64,000 nucleotides of DNA from Limimaricola sp. G21655-S1 (lineage in GTDB: Bacteria; Pseudomonadota; Alphaproteobacteria; Rhodobacterales; Rhodobacteraceae): the NCBI RefSeq assembly GCF_027213785.1, contig NZ_JAPWGO010000006.1, forward strand, positions 1-64,000. The letters are read 5' to 3'. Position numbers and translations under genes: made by a program. The first letter of the stretch is position 1. Each line of letters begins with the position of its first letter. Shown here in pieces: positions 34,728-43,726 of the stretch. The notes under the pieces are model-generated. The model saw only the letters and a program-made list of their open reading frames with translations. It was not told where the DNA came from and searched no databases.

Positions 34728-35402
34728 ATGGCCGATCGCATCCTATTCATCACCGGTGCCTCCTCCGGCATCGGGGCCGCCACCGCCCGCGCCGCCGTCG
34801 CGGCGGGCTGGCATGTCGGGCTGATGGCGCGCAGGGAGGACAAGCTCGCGGCCCTCGCCGAGGAGCTGGGCGACCGCGCGCTCGCGCTTCCGGGCGACGC
34901 CACCGATCTGGGCGCGCAGGAGGCGGCGGTGGCCAAGCTGGTCGCCGCGAAGGGCGGGCTCGACGCCGCCTTCGCCAATGCCGGCACCGGCCTCGACACG
35001 CCCGGCACCGAGGCGGGCGATCCCGAGGAATGGCGCCGGATGATCGATCTCAACATCATGGCGCTGCTCTATACCGCGCGGGTGGCGCTGCCCGAGCTGA
35101 AGCGGCGCAAGGGACATCTGGTGCTGACCGGCTCGGCGGCGGGCAAACGTCATATCGCGGGCTCGATCTACGGCGCGACCAAGTGGTTCGTGCATGGATA
35201 TGCGGGCAACATGAGCGAGGAGATGCGCGAATGGGGCGGCCGTTGCACGGTGATCGCGCCCGGCATGGTCGACACGCCGTTCTTCTCCGAGCCCAAGCCC
35301 GGCAAGATCCGCCCCGAGGACATCGCCCGGGCGGTGGTCTTCGCGCTCGAGCAGTCCGAGACCGCCGATCTGCGCGAGATGTTCATCATGCCGACCGGCT
35401 GA
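34728..35402 (+). CDS. Short-chain dehydrogenase/reductase
   Basis: A 224-residue classical SDR enzyme. The cofactor site is TGASSGIG near residue 10, NAG is at FANAGTG, the catalytic Ser is in LTGSAAGKRH, and the YGATK pair (IYGATKWFVHGY) supplies Tyr and Lys. ARR after the second strand suggests NADP preference. It is close to the YdfG-type branch acting on 3-hydroxy acids. The ATG at 34728 follows AGGGGAG at ideal spacing; the longer frame upstream lacks support. Confidence 0.87.
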   Translation: MADRILFITGASSGIGAATARAAVAAGWHVGLMARREDKLAALAEELGDRALALPGDATDLGAQEAAVAKLVAAKGGLDAAFANAGTGLDTPGTEAGDPEEWRRMIDLNIMALLYTARVALPELKRRKGHLVLTGSAAGKRHIAGSIYGATKWFVHGYAGNMSEEMREWGGRCTVIAPGMVDTPFFSEPKPGKIRPEDIARAVVFALEQSETADLREMFIMPTG

Positions 35403-35421
35403 TCCCGCGAGGGACCGGCGC

Positions 35422-35733
35422 TCAGCCCAGCTCGCCCTTGGGCGGCGCCGCGATGGTGTGGAACTCGGAGCCGTAGCCGACGATGCAGCTGACCCCCGTC
35501 GGGTCGGTCAGAAGCACGGTGTAGCTGCCGTTTTCGGGGTTCGACCAGATCTCGAGCATCCGCTGCCGCGTCTCGCTCGTGGTTTCGAGACCGGCGGCGG
35601 TGAGCGTCTCGGAATAGCGATCCTTGAGCCGTTCCACGATGTGATCGCGCGGGGCACAGCCCATCGCCGCCGCGGGCGGCGCGGTGGCTGCCATGCCGAA
35701 CAGGAGCGCGGTGGTCACGAGCCGTTTGAACAT
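35422..35733 (-). CDS. Small secreted protein of unknown function
   Basis: A 103-residue protein with a signal peptide (FKRLVTTALLFGMAATAPPAAA) and a mature part of about 80 residues containing two cysteines (GCAPRDHIVERL and VSCIVGYGSEFHT). The tail reads like small periplasmic proteins common in Rhodobacterales genomes, with no known role. TTGGAGGTCTGG directly precedes the ATG at 35733, deciding the start against the longer frame. Confidence 0.72.
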   Translation of the reverse strand: MFKRLVTTALLFGMAATAPPAAAMGCAPRDHIVERLKDRYSETLTAAGLETTSETRQRMLEIWSNPENGSYTVLLTDPTGVSCIVGYGSEFHTIAAPPKGELG

Positions 35734-35872
35734 CCAGACCTCCAATTCCGCAGTGCGGAGGAAGAGGGGGAGATGCTGCGGAGACCAACGCCCCCTCATA
35801 CCAGATATGGGGCGTCCCGCCGCGATGTCCAAAACACGTGACATCAACTGATGCGGAACGCCCCGCGCCGGG

Positions 35873-36346
35873 TCAGGGCATCTCGACTTCGCCCGTGACC
35901 ATGTTGGTGTAGTCCGCGCCTTCGCCGCCCGCGTCGAAGGTGCCGCCGCCGCTGGCCTCGGCCCATTTGCCGGTGCCGCCCACGACGCTCCAGTCGCCCG
36001 AGACGCGCCCCTCCTCGCTCATCCCCGTGGCGGTCCACGCCATGACGGCGTGATCACCATCCGCATCGGTGTAGTGGCAATTGCCGCTGCCGCTCACCGC
36101 GCCGGCTTCGACCAGTGTGGCGCCGAAACAGGAGCCGGACAGGCTGGCGAAGGGGCTCTCGGGATCCTCCGTCTCGAAGCCGTCATAGCTGGTCCGGTTG
36201 TGCACCACCACGAGGCCGTCGCTGACCGGCATCTGCATGGTGTCCGAACTGCCCATGCCGGTGCCCTTGACCATCACCGTCTCGGCCATCGCGCCGGATG
36301 CGGTGACGAGGGCCGCGAGACCCATGATCGATAAAAGCCGTTTCAT
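35873..36346 (-). CDS. Secreted beta-barrel-like protein (allene-oxide-cyclase/dirigent-like pattern)
   Basis: A 157-residue protein with a signal peptide (MKRLLSIMGLAALVTASGAMA). The mature part is rich in Gly, Asp and Ser and contains VVGGTGKWAEASGGGTF, a pattern typical of the allene oxide cyclase/dirigent barrel family, and two cysteines. GGAGGATTCACG precedes the ATG at 36346. A terminator hairpin isolates it from the upstream DUF1127 gene. Function unknown. Confidence 0.7.
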   Translation of the reverse strand: MKRLLSIMGLAALVTASGAMAETVMVKGTGMGSSDTMQMPVSDGLVVVHNRTSYDGFETEDPESPFASLSGSCFGATLVEAGAVSGSGNCHYTDADGDHAVMAWTATGMSEEGRVSGDWSVVGGTGKWAEASGGGTFDAGGEGADYTNMVTGEVEMP

Positions 36347-36432
36347 CGTGAATCCTCCAACAAGGCGGTCCCGCGGCGGGCGCGGAACATGGCCCAGCCT
36401 ATCACGAACAGGACCCATCGGGGGCGTTAACG

Positions 36433-36468
36433 CGAAACGGCGGCCCCCGCGTGGGGACCGCCGTTTCG
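36433..36468 (-). terminator. Terminator-like hairpin after the third DUF1127 gene
   Basis: Perfect 11-base arms, CGAAACGGCGG and CCGCCGTTTCG, with an inner CCCC/GGGG extension. It lies 40 bases past the stop of the leftward DUF1127 gene and before the ribosome-binding site of the secreted-protein gene. Confidence 0.65.
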
Positions 36469-36507
36469 ATCTGCCCGCTGTCAGGGGGGCGGATGGGTGG
36501 GTCGCGA

Positions 36508-36726
36508 TCAGGCGGCGCGGGCGGCGTCGCGGGCGATCTGGTTGATCATGCCGCGGGCGATGCCGAGATCGGCGAGGTCGCGGTCGGTCAGCAGGCTCAG
36601 CTCGCGCTGGGTCTGGCGGTAGACGCGGTTGCGCTCGATGGCGGCCTTGACGCGGGCGGTGATCGCGGTGAGGCCGTTGGTCTCGGTGTTGAAGGTGGTG
36701 CGCTGGTCGACGGTGGCGTAGCTCAT
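36508..36726 (-). CDS. DUF1127 small protein (72 residues)
   Basis: A 72-residue protein. After a variable N-terminus (MSYATVDQRTTFNTETNG) comes the DUF1127 domain, LSLLTDRDLADLGIARGMI then NQIARDAARAA. AAGGATACTGAG precedes the ATG. It is close in sequence to the 66-residue copy at 15727 and is transcribed alone, ending at a strong hairpin. DUF1127 proteins in Rhodobacter relatives act in RNA-based stress responses; no direct evidence here. Confidence 0.87.
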   Translation of the reverse strand: MSYATVDQRTTFNTETNGLTAITARVKAAIERNRVYRQTQRELSLLTDRDLADLGIARGMINQIARDAARAA

Positions 36727-36883
36727 CTCAGTATCCTTGATCTTCGGGTCCGTGTGGCCCTTGTCTCGGGCCTGATCGATGCGGCGCCCATCGCCGCCTC
36801 GTTGACCCCTAATTGGTAGCGATAACGGCCGAGCACCACCCCGCTTCGCCGTAACCCCGCCATGCAGCCACTGCATGCGCCGA

Positions 36884-37936
36884 TCAGCGCCCGCCGGTCC
36901 AGTCCAGCACCACCTTGCCCGAGGAACCCGAGCGCATCGCGTCGAAGCCCGCGACGTAGTCATCGACCCCCATCCGGTGGGTGATGACGCCGCGCACGTC
37001 GAGCCCGTTCTCCAGCATCGCGATCATCTTGTACCAGGTCTCGAAGATCTCGCGGCCATAGACGCCCTTGATGGTGATCGCCTTGAACACGATGCGCGAC
37101 CAGTCGACCGGGCTCTTGCCCGGCGGGATACCGAGCATGGCGATGCGCCCGCCCATCACCAGCCGTTCGACCATCTGGTCGAGCGCGCGCTGGTTGCCCG
37201 ACATCTCGAGCCCGATGTCGAAGCCCTGCTTCATCCCGAGGCGCGGGACGATTTCGGCCAGATCCTCCTCGGCCACGTTGACCGGCACCACATCGGCCAC
37301 CTGTGCGGCCAGCGCGAGGCGCTCGGGGTTGATGTCAGTGATCACCACGTGGCGCGCGCCGACATGGCGCGCCACCGCCGCCGCCATGATGCCGATCGGC
37401 CCGGCGCCGGTGATCAGCACGTCCTCGCCCACGAGGTCGAAGGAGAGCGCGGTGTGCACGGCGTTGCCCAAGGGATCGAGGATGGCGCCGATCTCGTCGT
37501 CGATGGCATCGGGAAGCGGCACCACGTTGAAGGCCGGCAGCCGCAGGTATTCGGCGAAGGCGCCCTGTTCGTTGACGCCGATGCCGCGGGTTTCGGGGTC
37601 GAGGTGGAACTTGCCGGACCGGCTCTGGCGCGAATGCTTGCCGATCAGGTGCCCCTCGCCCGAGCAGCGCTGGCCGATCTCCAGATCGGTCACGTTGCGG
37701 CCCAGCTCGACGATCTCGCCCGCGAATTCGTGCCCGGTCACCAGCGGCACCGGCACGGTGTGCTGCGCCCACTCGTCCCAGTTCCAGATATGCACGTCGG
37801 TGCCGCAGATGCCGGTCTTGTTGACCCGGATCAGCACGTCGTCGGGACCGATCTCGGGCACCGGCACAGTCTGGCGCCACAGCCCCGGCTCGGCCTTCGC
37901 CTTGACCAGCGCGGTCATGCCGTTGGGGCGGCTCAT
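36884..37936 (-). CDS. tdh: L-threonine 3-dehydrogenase, structural-zinc cysteines absent
   Basis: A 350-residue zinc-type alcohol dehydrogenase relative that oxidises L-threonine to 2-amino-3-ketobutyrate. Catalytic zinc ligands C44 and H69-E70 are present ([20 protein letters not shown]), and the NAD site is [15 protein letters not shown]. Aligned by eye with E. coli Tdh, the four structural-zinc cysteines correspond to G99, S102, S105 and D113 ([16 protein letters not shown]), so this site is missing while the rest is well conserved. Its start overlaps the kbl stop by four bases, forming a kbl-tdh operon. Confidence 0.92.
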   Translation of the reverse strand: MSRPNGMTALVKAKAEPGLWRQTVPVPEIGPDDVLIRVNKTGICGTDVHIWNWDEWAQHTVPVPLVTGHEFAGEIVELGRNVTDLEIGQRCSGEGHLIGKHSRQSRSGKFHLDPETRGIGVNEQGAFAEYLRLPAFNVVPLPDAIDDEIGAILDPLGNAVHTALSFDLVGEDVLITGAGPIGIMAAAVARHVGARHVVITDINPERLALAAQVADVVPVNVAEEDLAEIVPRLGMKQGFDIGLEMSGNQRALDQMVERLVMGGRIAMLGIPPGKSPVDWSRIVFKAITIKGVYGREIFETWYKMIAMLENGLDVRGVITHRMGVDDYVAGFDAMRSGSSGKVVLDWTGGR

Positions 37937-39117
37937 CCGATCACGCCCAGCTCGCGGCCCGCCTGCGCGAAGGCCGCGAGCGCCGCGTCGAGATCCTCGC
38001 GGGTGAGCGCGGCGTTCATCTGGGTGCGGATCCGGGCCTTGCCCTTGGGCACGACCGGGAAGAAGAAGGCCGAGACATAGACGCCCAGCTCGTCGAGGCG
38101 CGCGGCCATCTTCTGCGCCAGCTTGGCGTCGTGCAGCATCACCGGGATGATCGGGTGCTCGCCGGGCAGGATCTCGAAACCGAGATCGGTCAGCCCCCTG
38201 CGCCAGTATTCCGCGTTCTCGAACAGCTTGGCGCGCAGGTCGTCGCTCTGCTCGATCAGGTGCAGCGCCTCCAGCCCCGCCGCGCAGACCATCGGCGGCA
38301 GCGCGTTCGAGAAGAGGTAGGGCCGCGCCCGCTGGCGCAAGAGATCGATCACCGGCTGCGGCCCGGCGATATAGCCGCCGATCGCGCCACCAAGCGCCTT
38401 GCCCAGCGTGCCGGTCAGCAGGTCGGCCTTGACCCCGAAATGCGCGGGCGTGCCGGCCCCCTTCGGCCCCATGAAGCCGGTGGCGTGGCAGTCGTCGACC
38501 ATCATCAGCGCGTCGTAGCGGTCCGCGAGCGCCCGGATCTCGTCGAGCCGCGCGAGGTAGCCATCCATCGAGAACACGCCGTCGGTGGCGATCATCACGT
38601 GGCGCGCCCCGGCGTCGCGGGCCTCCCGAAGCTTGGCCTCGAGGTCCTCCATGTCGGAATTGGCGAAGCGGTAGCGCTTGGCCTTGCAGAGCCGGATGCC
38701 GTCGATGATCGAGGCGTGGTTCAGCGCGTCCGAGATCACCGCGTCCTCGGGGCCCAAGAGCGGCTCGAACAGCGCGCCATTGGCGTCGAAGCAGGCGGCG
38801 AAGAGGATCGTGTCGTCATGGCCGAGATAGGAGGCCAGCCGTTTCTCCAGCTTGCGGTGCAGATCCTGCGTGCCGCAGATGAAGCGCACGGAAGCCATGC
38901 CATAGCCGTGCCGGTCGAGCGACTCCTTGGCGGCATGGATCAGGTCGGGGTGATCGGCGAGACCGAGATAGTTGTTGGCGCACAGGTTGATGACCTCGCG
39001 GCCGTTCAGGTCCACGCGCCCGCCCTGCGGCGAGGTGATCTCGCGCTCGGTCTTCCACAGCCCCTCCTCGCGGATCTCCGAAAGGCGGGTCTCGATGTCT
39101 TGCAGAAAGCGGCTCAT
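37933..39117 (-). CDS. kbl: Glycine C-acetyltransferase (2-amino-3-ketobutyrate CoA ligase)
   Basis: A 394-residue PLP enzyme that cleaves 2-amino-3-ketobutyrate with CoA into glycine and acetyl-CoA, the partner of Tdh. Family segments include [48 protein letters not shown] and the PLP-lysine motif [22 protein letters not shown] before the ATG at 39117 decides the start over the seven-codon longer frame. Confidence 0.95.
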   Translation of the reverse strand: MSRFLQDIETRLSEIREEGLWKTEREITSPQGGRVDLNGREVINLCANNYLGLADHPDLIHAAKESLDRHGYGMASVRFICGTQDLHRKLEKRLASYLGHDDTILFAACFDANGALFEPLLGPEDAVISDALNHASIIDGIRLCKAKRYRFANSDMEDLEAKLREARDAGARHVMIATDGVFSMDGYLARLDEIRALADRYDALMMVDDCHATGFMGPKGAGTPAHFGVKADLLTGTLGKALGGAIGGYIAGPQPVIDLLRQRARPYLFSNALPPMVCAAGLEALHLIEQSDDLRAKLFENAEYWRRGLTDLGFEILPGEHPIIPVMLHDAKLAQKMAARLDELGVYVSAFFFPVVPKGKARIRTQMNAALTREDLDAALAAFAQAGRELGVIG

Positions 39118-39199
39118 GGAGGCTCCTTTCAAGGGCACGGGCAGGCCACGACTCTATGCCCGCCCGCGCGGCTTGCAAGCTCTGCCGCCACGGCAGTGC

Positions 39200-40162
39200 T
39201 CAGCCGAGCGCCACCAGCCGGATCTCGCCATCCCATGCCGCGCCGAGCCGCTCGGCCGCCTGCCACGCCCGAAGCCCGGTCCGGCAGCACAGCACGGCGC
39301 GCGCGCCGACGGGCGGGCGCGGGCCATCGGGACCGAACGCGGCCACCGCATGGCGGCGCGCGTGGCGGCAGGGCGGCGGACCCTCCTCGGGGGCGCGCAG
39401 ATCCACGACGAAATCATCGGCGGCGATGTCCCCCGGCGCGATGAAGCGCGGCGCCCGCGCGGGCTCGGCAGCGGCCGAAAAGCCGAAGCCGCCAAAGCGC
39501 CATGTCGCGGCGTCGAAGCTCGCGAGCCGTCCCAGCGGCGACGGCGCCATGCCCGAGAGCTGCGCCAGAGCCATCTGCGCCTGCAGCGCGCCGACGACCC
39601 CCACCACCGGCCCGAGCACCCCCTCCTCGGCGCAGGAGCCCATCCGCGCCGGCAGGTCGGGGAATACCGCCCGCAGGCTCGGCGCACCGCCGCAGAACCC
39701 GCCCGCATAGCCCGACAGGCCGGTGACCGAGGCGCTGATCAGCGGCAGCCCCGCCGCGAGGCAGTGATCCGAGGCGACGTAGCTCGCGGCAAAGCTGTCG
39801 GCGCAGTCGATCACCAGATCGATGCCCTCGCACAGCGCCGCGACATTGCCGGGGTCGAAGCGCTCGACCAGCGGCTCCACCACCGTCTCGGGGTTGAGCG
39901 CGGCCATGCGCCGGGCCGCGACCACCACCTTGGGCCGGTCGATATCGACCATGCGAAACAGGGTCTGCCGGTGCAGGTTGCTCGCCTCGACCCGGTCCGG
40001 ATCGACCAGCCGGACATGGCCGAGACCCGCCCCGACCAGATATTGCAGCACCGGCGCCGCCAGCCCGCCCGCGCCGATCACCAGCGCATGCGCCTCGCGC
40101 AGCCGGGCCTGCGCCGCGTCGCCGAAGCCGGGCACCGCGACCTGTCGCGCGTAGCGGTTCAT
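39200..40162 (-). CDS. thiF: ThiF-type adenylyltransferase fused to a rhodanese-like domain
   Basis: A 320-residue protein. Residues 1-230 are a ThiF/MoeB adenylyltransferase: [15 protein letters not shown] binds [19 protein letters not shown] carries the catalytic Arg and Asp, and [15 protein letters not shown] follows. The C-terminal 80 residues look like a small rhodanese domain with a persulfide-type loop [10 protein letters not shown] (C292-C293). It should adenylate the ThiS C-terminus, and the fused domain could pass sulfur. It is the last gene of the thi operon and overlaps thiE by four bases. Confidence 0.85.
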   Translation of the reverse strand: MNRYARQVAVPGFGDAAQARLREAHALVIGAGGLAAPVLQYLVGAGLGHVRLVDPDRVEASNLHRQTLFRMVDIDRPKVVVAARRMAALNPETVVEPLVERFDPGNVAALCEGIDLVIDCADSFAASYVASDHCLAAGLPLISASVTGLSGYAGGFCGGAPSLRAVFPDLPARMGSCAEEGVLGPVVGVVGALQAQMALAQLSGMAPSPLGRLASFDAATWRFGGFGFSAAAEPARAPRFIAPGDIAADDFVVDLRAPEEGPPPCRHARRHAVAAFGPDGPRPPVGARAVLCCRTGLRAWQAAERLGAAWDGEIRLVALG

Positions 40163-40755
40163 CGCACCGCCCCGATCCAGTCACGCACCCGGCCCTCCGG
40201 GTCGGCGTTCAGCGTGATGTCGGTCACCGCCGAGACGATGTCGGCCCCGGCGGCGAAGGCCTCGGGTGCCCGCGCGACCGAGAGCCCGCCAATCGCGACG
40301 AGGGGGATGTCGCCCACGAGCCGCTTCCATTCGGTGAGCCGCTCCACCCCCTGCCGCTCCCATTTCATCTTCTTGAGGATCGTCGGCCAGACCGGCCCCA
40401 AAGCCACGTAGTCGGGGTCGAGCGCCAGCGCCCGCTCCAGCTCGGCCCGGTCGTGGGTGCTGATCCCGAGCCGCAGCCCGGCGCGGCGGATCGCGGGCAG
40501 ATCGGCGGTGTCGAGATCCTCCTGCCCGAGATGCAGCCAGTCGCAGCCCAGATCGATCGCCGCGCGCCAGTGATCATTGACCACCAGCCTCGCGCCATGC
40601 GCCGCGCAGAGGTCGCGGCCGCGCGCCAGCTGCGCGCGGATCTCGGTGTCGGCGCGATCCTTCAGCCGCAGCTGCACCAGCTTCACGCCCAAGGGCAGCA
40701 TCCGCTCCAGCCACGAGACGTCGTCGAAGATCGGGTAGAACCGGTCGAGGCTCAT
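40159..40755 (-). CDS. thiE: Thiamine-phosphate synthase
   Basis: A 198-residue TIM-barrel enzyme that joins HMP-PP and thiazole phosphate. Family features are [39 protein letters not shown] with the substrate-binding LGQEDLD, and [15 protein letters not shown] near the end. The start overlaps thiG by four bases, indicating translational coupling. Confidence 0.92.
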   Translation of the reverse strand: MSLDRFYPIFDDVSWLERMLPLGVKLVQLRLKDRADTEIRAQLARGRDLCAAHGARLVVNDHWRAAIDLGCDWLHLGQEDLDTADLPAIRRAGLRLGISTHDRAELERALALDPDYVALGPVWPTILKKMKWERQGVERLTEWKRLVGDIPLVAIGGLSVARAPEAFAAGADIVSAVTDITLNADPEGRVRDWIGAVR

Positions 40756-41522
40756 GCGAGAAAGGCCTTGCCGATCAGCGGCGTCGAGGGCGCGGCCATG
40801 TCGCGCGGCTCCATCGCGCCTGCCTCGAATCCCAGCCGCCCGGCCTCGACCGCGCGCGCGAAGCCCTCGGCCATCGCGGCCGGGTCGTCGGCCTTGGCGA
40901 CGGCGGTGTTCAGAAGCACCGCGTCATAGCCCATCTCCATCGCCTCGGCGGCCTGGCTCGGACGACCGAGGCCCGCATCGATCACCAGCGGCACGTCGGG
41001 GAACTGCGCCCGCAGGGCGCGCAGCCCGTAGCGGTTCGCGAGCCCCAGCCCGGTGCCGATCGGCGCGCCCCAGGGCATCAGCACCTCGCAGCCCGCGTCG
41101 AGCAGCCTCTCCGCCAGCACCAGGTCCTCGGTGGTGTAGGGGAACACCTTGAATCCCTCGGCGCTCAGGATCGCCGCCGCCTCGACGAGGCCCCAGGGAT
41201 CGGGCTGCAACGTGTCGGCATGGCCGATCACCTCGAGCTTGATCCAGTCGGTGCCGAACAGCTCGCGCGCCATGCGCGCGGTGGTCACCGCCTCGCGCGC
41301 CGAATGGCAACCGGCGGTGTTGGGCAGGAGCCGCACCCCCAGCTCGCGCACCAGCGCCCAGAAATCCGCGCCCTCGCCCGCCGCCGCCTCGCGCCGCACC
41401 GACACGGTGGCGATGCCCGCACCGGAGCGACGGAACGCCTCCGACAGCACCTTCGGGGAAGGGTATTGCGCCGTGCCGAGCATCAGCCGCGAGGCGACCG
41501 GCGTGCCGTAGAAGCCGAGCAT
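40752..41522 (-). CDS. thiG: Thiazole synthase ThiG
   Basis: A 256-residue barrel protein forming the thiazole ring from ThiS-thiocarboxylate, the glycine imine and deoxyxylulose phosphate. Diagnostic segments are [35 protein letters not shown] and [20 protein letters not shown], ending with [15 protein letters not shown]. Its start is one base after the thiS stop. Confidence 0.95.
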   Translation of the reverse strand: MLGFYGTPVASRLMLGTAQYPSPKVLSEAFRRSGAGIATVSVRREAAAGEGADFWALVRELGVRLLPNTAGCHSAREAVTTARMARELFGTDWIKLEVIGHADTLQPDPWGLVEAAAILSAEGFKVFPYTTEDLVLAERLLDAGCEVLMPWGAPIGTGLGLANRYGLRALRAQFPDVPLVIDAGLGRPSQAAEAMEMGYDAVLLNTAVAKADDPAAMAEGFARAVEAGRLGFEAGAMEPRDMAAPSTPLIGKAFLA

Positions 41523-41523
41523 T

Positions 41524-41721
41524 TCAGCCTCCCTGCCGTGGCGCGACGATCTCGATCCGGTCGCCGGGCGCGATCGGCGTGGCGGCGCGGGTGCCGGCCG
41601 GGACGAACTCCTCGTTCAGCGCCGTCGCCACCGTTTCGCCGTCGCGCCCGAGCGCGGCCAGCGCCTCGGCCAGAGTCGTGGCCGTCACTTCCTGCGGCGT
41701 GCCGTTAACCATGATCTTCAT
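41524..41721 (-). CDS. thiS: Sulfur-carrier protein ThiS
   Basis: A 65-residue ubiquitin-like protein starting [20 protein letters not shown] and ending APRQGG. The terminal Gly-Gly is the site of adenylation and thiocarboxylate formation. The ATG at 41721 overlaps the thiO end by 17 bases. The longer open frame is the shadow of thiO. Confidence 0.93.
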   Translation of the reverse strand: MKIMVNGTPQEVTATTLAEALAALGRDGETVATALNEEFVPAGTRAATPIAPGDRIEIVAPRQGG

Positions 41722-42679
41722 CGCAAACCTCCGGTTTGATGCCGTCGCAGATCCAGTCCGCCGCCATCCGCGCCATGCTGGGCGCGAGTAGGAAGCCGTG
41801 GCGGAACAGACCGTTGACATGGATGATCCCGCCGCGTCGCCGGATGCGCGGCAGGTTGTCGGGAAAGGCGGGACGCGCATCGGCGCCGATCTCGAGTATC
41901 TCGGCTTCGGCGAAGGCGGGGTGCAGCGCGTAGACGGCGCTGAGCAGTTCCAGCGCGGCGCGCACCGTGGCCGGGCCGCGCCCCGCGCTTTCGATCTGCG
42001 TAGCACCGAGCATGTAGATGCCGCCGCCACGCGGCACCACGTAAAGCGGGTAGCGCGGATGCAGCAACCGGACGGGCCGCGTCAGCGCCAGTTCCGGCGC
42101 GCGCAGCACCAGCATCTCGCCGCGCACGCCGCGCAGATCCGCCAGCACGTCGCGCGCGGCCAACCCGCGACAATCGATCGCCGGCCCCGTCGCGCGGATC
42201 TCCCCGGTTTCGAAGGCGACGCCACGCTCGGCCAGCCTCTGCCGCAGCCCGGACAGGGTCGCGCGCGGGTCGAGATGCGCCTCCGTTTCGACATGCAGGC
42301 CGCGCCCGAAACGCCCGGCGAGATCCGGCTCCAGCGCCGCGACCGCCTCGGCATCGAGCAACCGGCCCGGCACCCGGCGCGCGAAACGATCCAGCTCGGC
42401 CCGGTCGCGCCCCAGCGCCACCACCAGCGTGCCGCGCCGGGTCACCTGCGCCCCTTGCGCCTGCCACCATTCGGCGGCCTCGCGGCCGAGCCGCACCACC
42501 GGCTCCTCCGCCGTCTCGCCCTCGCAATCGGGCGCGAGCATGCCGCCCGCCCACCAAGAGCAATGATGCGGGCCGGCCCCCTCCTGCCGGTCGATGACCC
42601 TGACCTGCCGGCCGCGTGCCGTGAGTTCGGCCGCCACGGCAAGGCCCATCACCCCGCCGCCGATGATCTCGCGGGTCAT
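41705..42679 (-). CDS. thiO: Glycine oxidase ThiO
   Basis: A 324-residue FAD-dependent oxidase that makes dehydroglycine for the thiazole ring. The dinucleotide-binding motif is IIGGGVMGLAVAAEL at the N-terminus; CSWWAGGMLAPDCEGE is a ThiO hallmark, and MLGATQIES and GLFRHGFLLAPSMARM fit the C-terminal FAD and substrate region. The start at 42679 overlaps thiD by four bases. ThiO, not anaerobic ThiH, implies aerobic thiazole synthesis. Confidence 0.9.
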   Translation of the reverse strand: MTREIIGGGVMGLAVAAELTARGRQVRVIDRQEGAGPHHCSWWAGGMLAPDCEGETAEEPVVRLGREAAEWWQAQGAQVTRRGTLVVALGRDRAELDRFARRVPGRLLDAEAVAALEPDLAGRFGRGLHVETEAHLDPRATLSGLRQRLAERGVAFETGEIRATGPAIDCRGLAARDVLADLRGVRGEMLVLRAPELALTRPVRLLHPRYPLYVVPRGGGIYMLGATQIESAGRGPATVRAALELLSAVYALHPAFAEAEILEIGADARPAFPDNLPRIRRRGGIIHVNGLFRHGFLLAPSMARMAADWICDGIKPEVCDEDHG

Positions 42680-43476
42680 CGCCGACCCTCGTGGAAATGA
42701 TCCACCGGGCCGTGGCCCGACCCGATGCCGAGCCGGTCGGCGGCGCGGATCGCGCCCGAGAGCCAGCCCTGCGCCCGTTCCAGCGCCGCCTCGGGCGCGC
42801 GGCCGAGCGCCAGCAGCGCCGCCAGCGCGGCGGAGAGCGAGCATCCGGTGCCATGGGTGTTGCGGGTGTCGATGCGTGGGCCCGAGACCTCGTGCAGGCC
42901 GGTCCGGGTCACCAGCCGATCGATGCAGCAGGGACCCGTGGCATGGCCACCCTTCATCAGCACCGCCTCGGGCCCGAGATCGAGCAGCGCGCGCCCCTGC
43001 GCCACGATCTCCTCCGGCCGGGCCGCCACGGGGGCGCCGAGCAGCCGGGCCGCCTCGGGAAGGTTCGGCGTCAGGATCGTGGCGCGGGGCAGCAGTCGCG
43101 CGATCAGCGCCGCGACCGCCGCGTCGTCGAGCAGCGTATCGCCCGATTTCGCGATCATCACCGGGTCGAGCACCATCGGACCGGCATATCCCACGAGCGC
43201 CTCGGCCACCGCCGCGATGATCCCGGCATGGCCGAGCATGCCGATCTTGATCGCGTCGGGCGGGATGTCGTCGCGCACGGCGGCGATCTGCGCCGCGACC
43301 ATCTCGGGCGGGACCGGCATCACCCCGGACACGCCGCGGGTGTTCTGCGCGGTGAGCGCGGTGATCGCCGACGCGCCATAGACGCCGAAGGCGGCAAAGC
43401 TCTTGAGATCGGCCTGGATGCCCGCGCCGCCACCGCTATCCGAGCCCGCGATGGTCAGGGCCGTCTTGATGCGCAT
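42676..43476 (-). CDS. thiD: Hydroxymethylpyrimidine/phosphomethylpyrimidine kinase
   Basis: A 266-residue ribokinase-like enzyme that phosphorylates HMP twice. The N-terminus [20 protein letters not shown] is the family signature, with [24 protein letters not shown] and the catalytic [14 protein letters not shown] at the end. It is the first gene of thiDOSGEF, directly behind the TPP riboswitch. The ATG at 43476 fits the family start. thiC is not in the window. Confidence 0.94.
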   Translation of the reverse strand: MRIKTALTIAGSDSGGGAGIQADLKSFAAFGVYGASAITALTAQNTRGVSGVMPVPPEMVAAQIAAVRDDIPPDAIKIGMLGHAGIIAAVAEALVGYAGPMVLDPVMIAKSGDTLLDDAAVAALIARLLPRATILTPNLPEAARLLGAPVAARPEEIVAQGRALLDLGPEAVLMKGGHATGPCCIDRLVTRTGLHEVSGPRIDTRNTHGTGCSLSAALAALLALGRAPEAALERAQGWLSGAIRAADRLGIGSGHGPVDHFHEGRR

Positions 43477-43535
43477 CGTCTCGCTCCCCCGGACGGGGGA
43501 CGCGGGACGGACCACGGGCGTGACAAGCCTCGGGT

Positions 43536-43622
43536 CGCGTCTCCGTTCCCTCCGCCGGTGCTAACCGGATCAGGTTCGATGGGTCGGCTCGCGCCTCTCA
43601 GCCCCCAGCGGGGCACCCCAAC
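43536..43622 (-). ncRNA. TPP riboswitch (thi box) in the thiD leader
   Basis: The reverse strand shows the conserved thi-box order: GGGGTGCCCC helix, GGGGGCTGAGAGG, GACCCATCGAACCTGAT, CCGGTTAGCACCGG and GGAGGGAACGG. This matches the TPP aptamer closely. It lies about 60 bases upstream of the thiD start on the same strand, so the operon is repressed by thiamine pyrophosphate, either by masking the ribosome-binding site or by early termination. Confidence 0.95.
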
Positions 43623-43726
43623 GGATTCGAGCGGACGTTAGCGGCGCGGTCAGGTTGACGCAAGGGAGGGGGCTCCGCCACCGGCCCGCGCGGGCCTCCG
43701 GCGCATTTGGAGAAAGGCGAAGGGGA

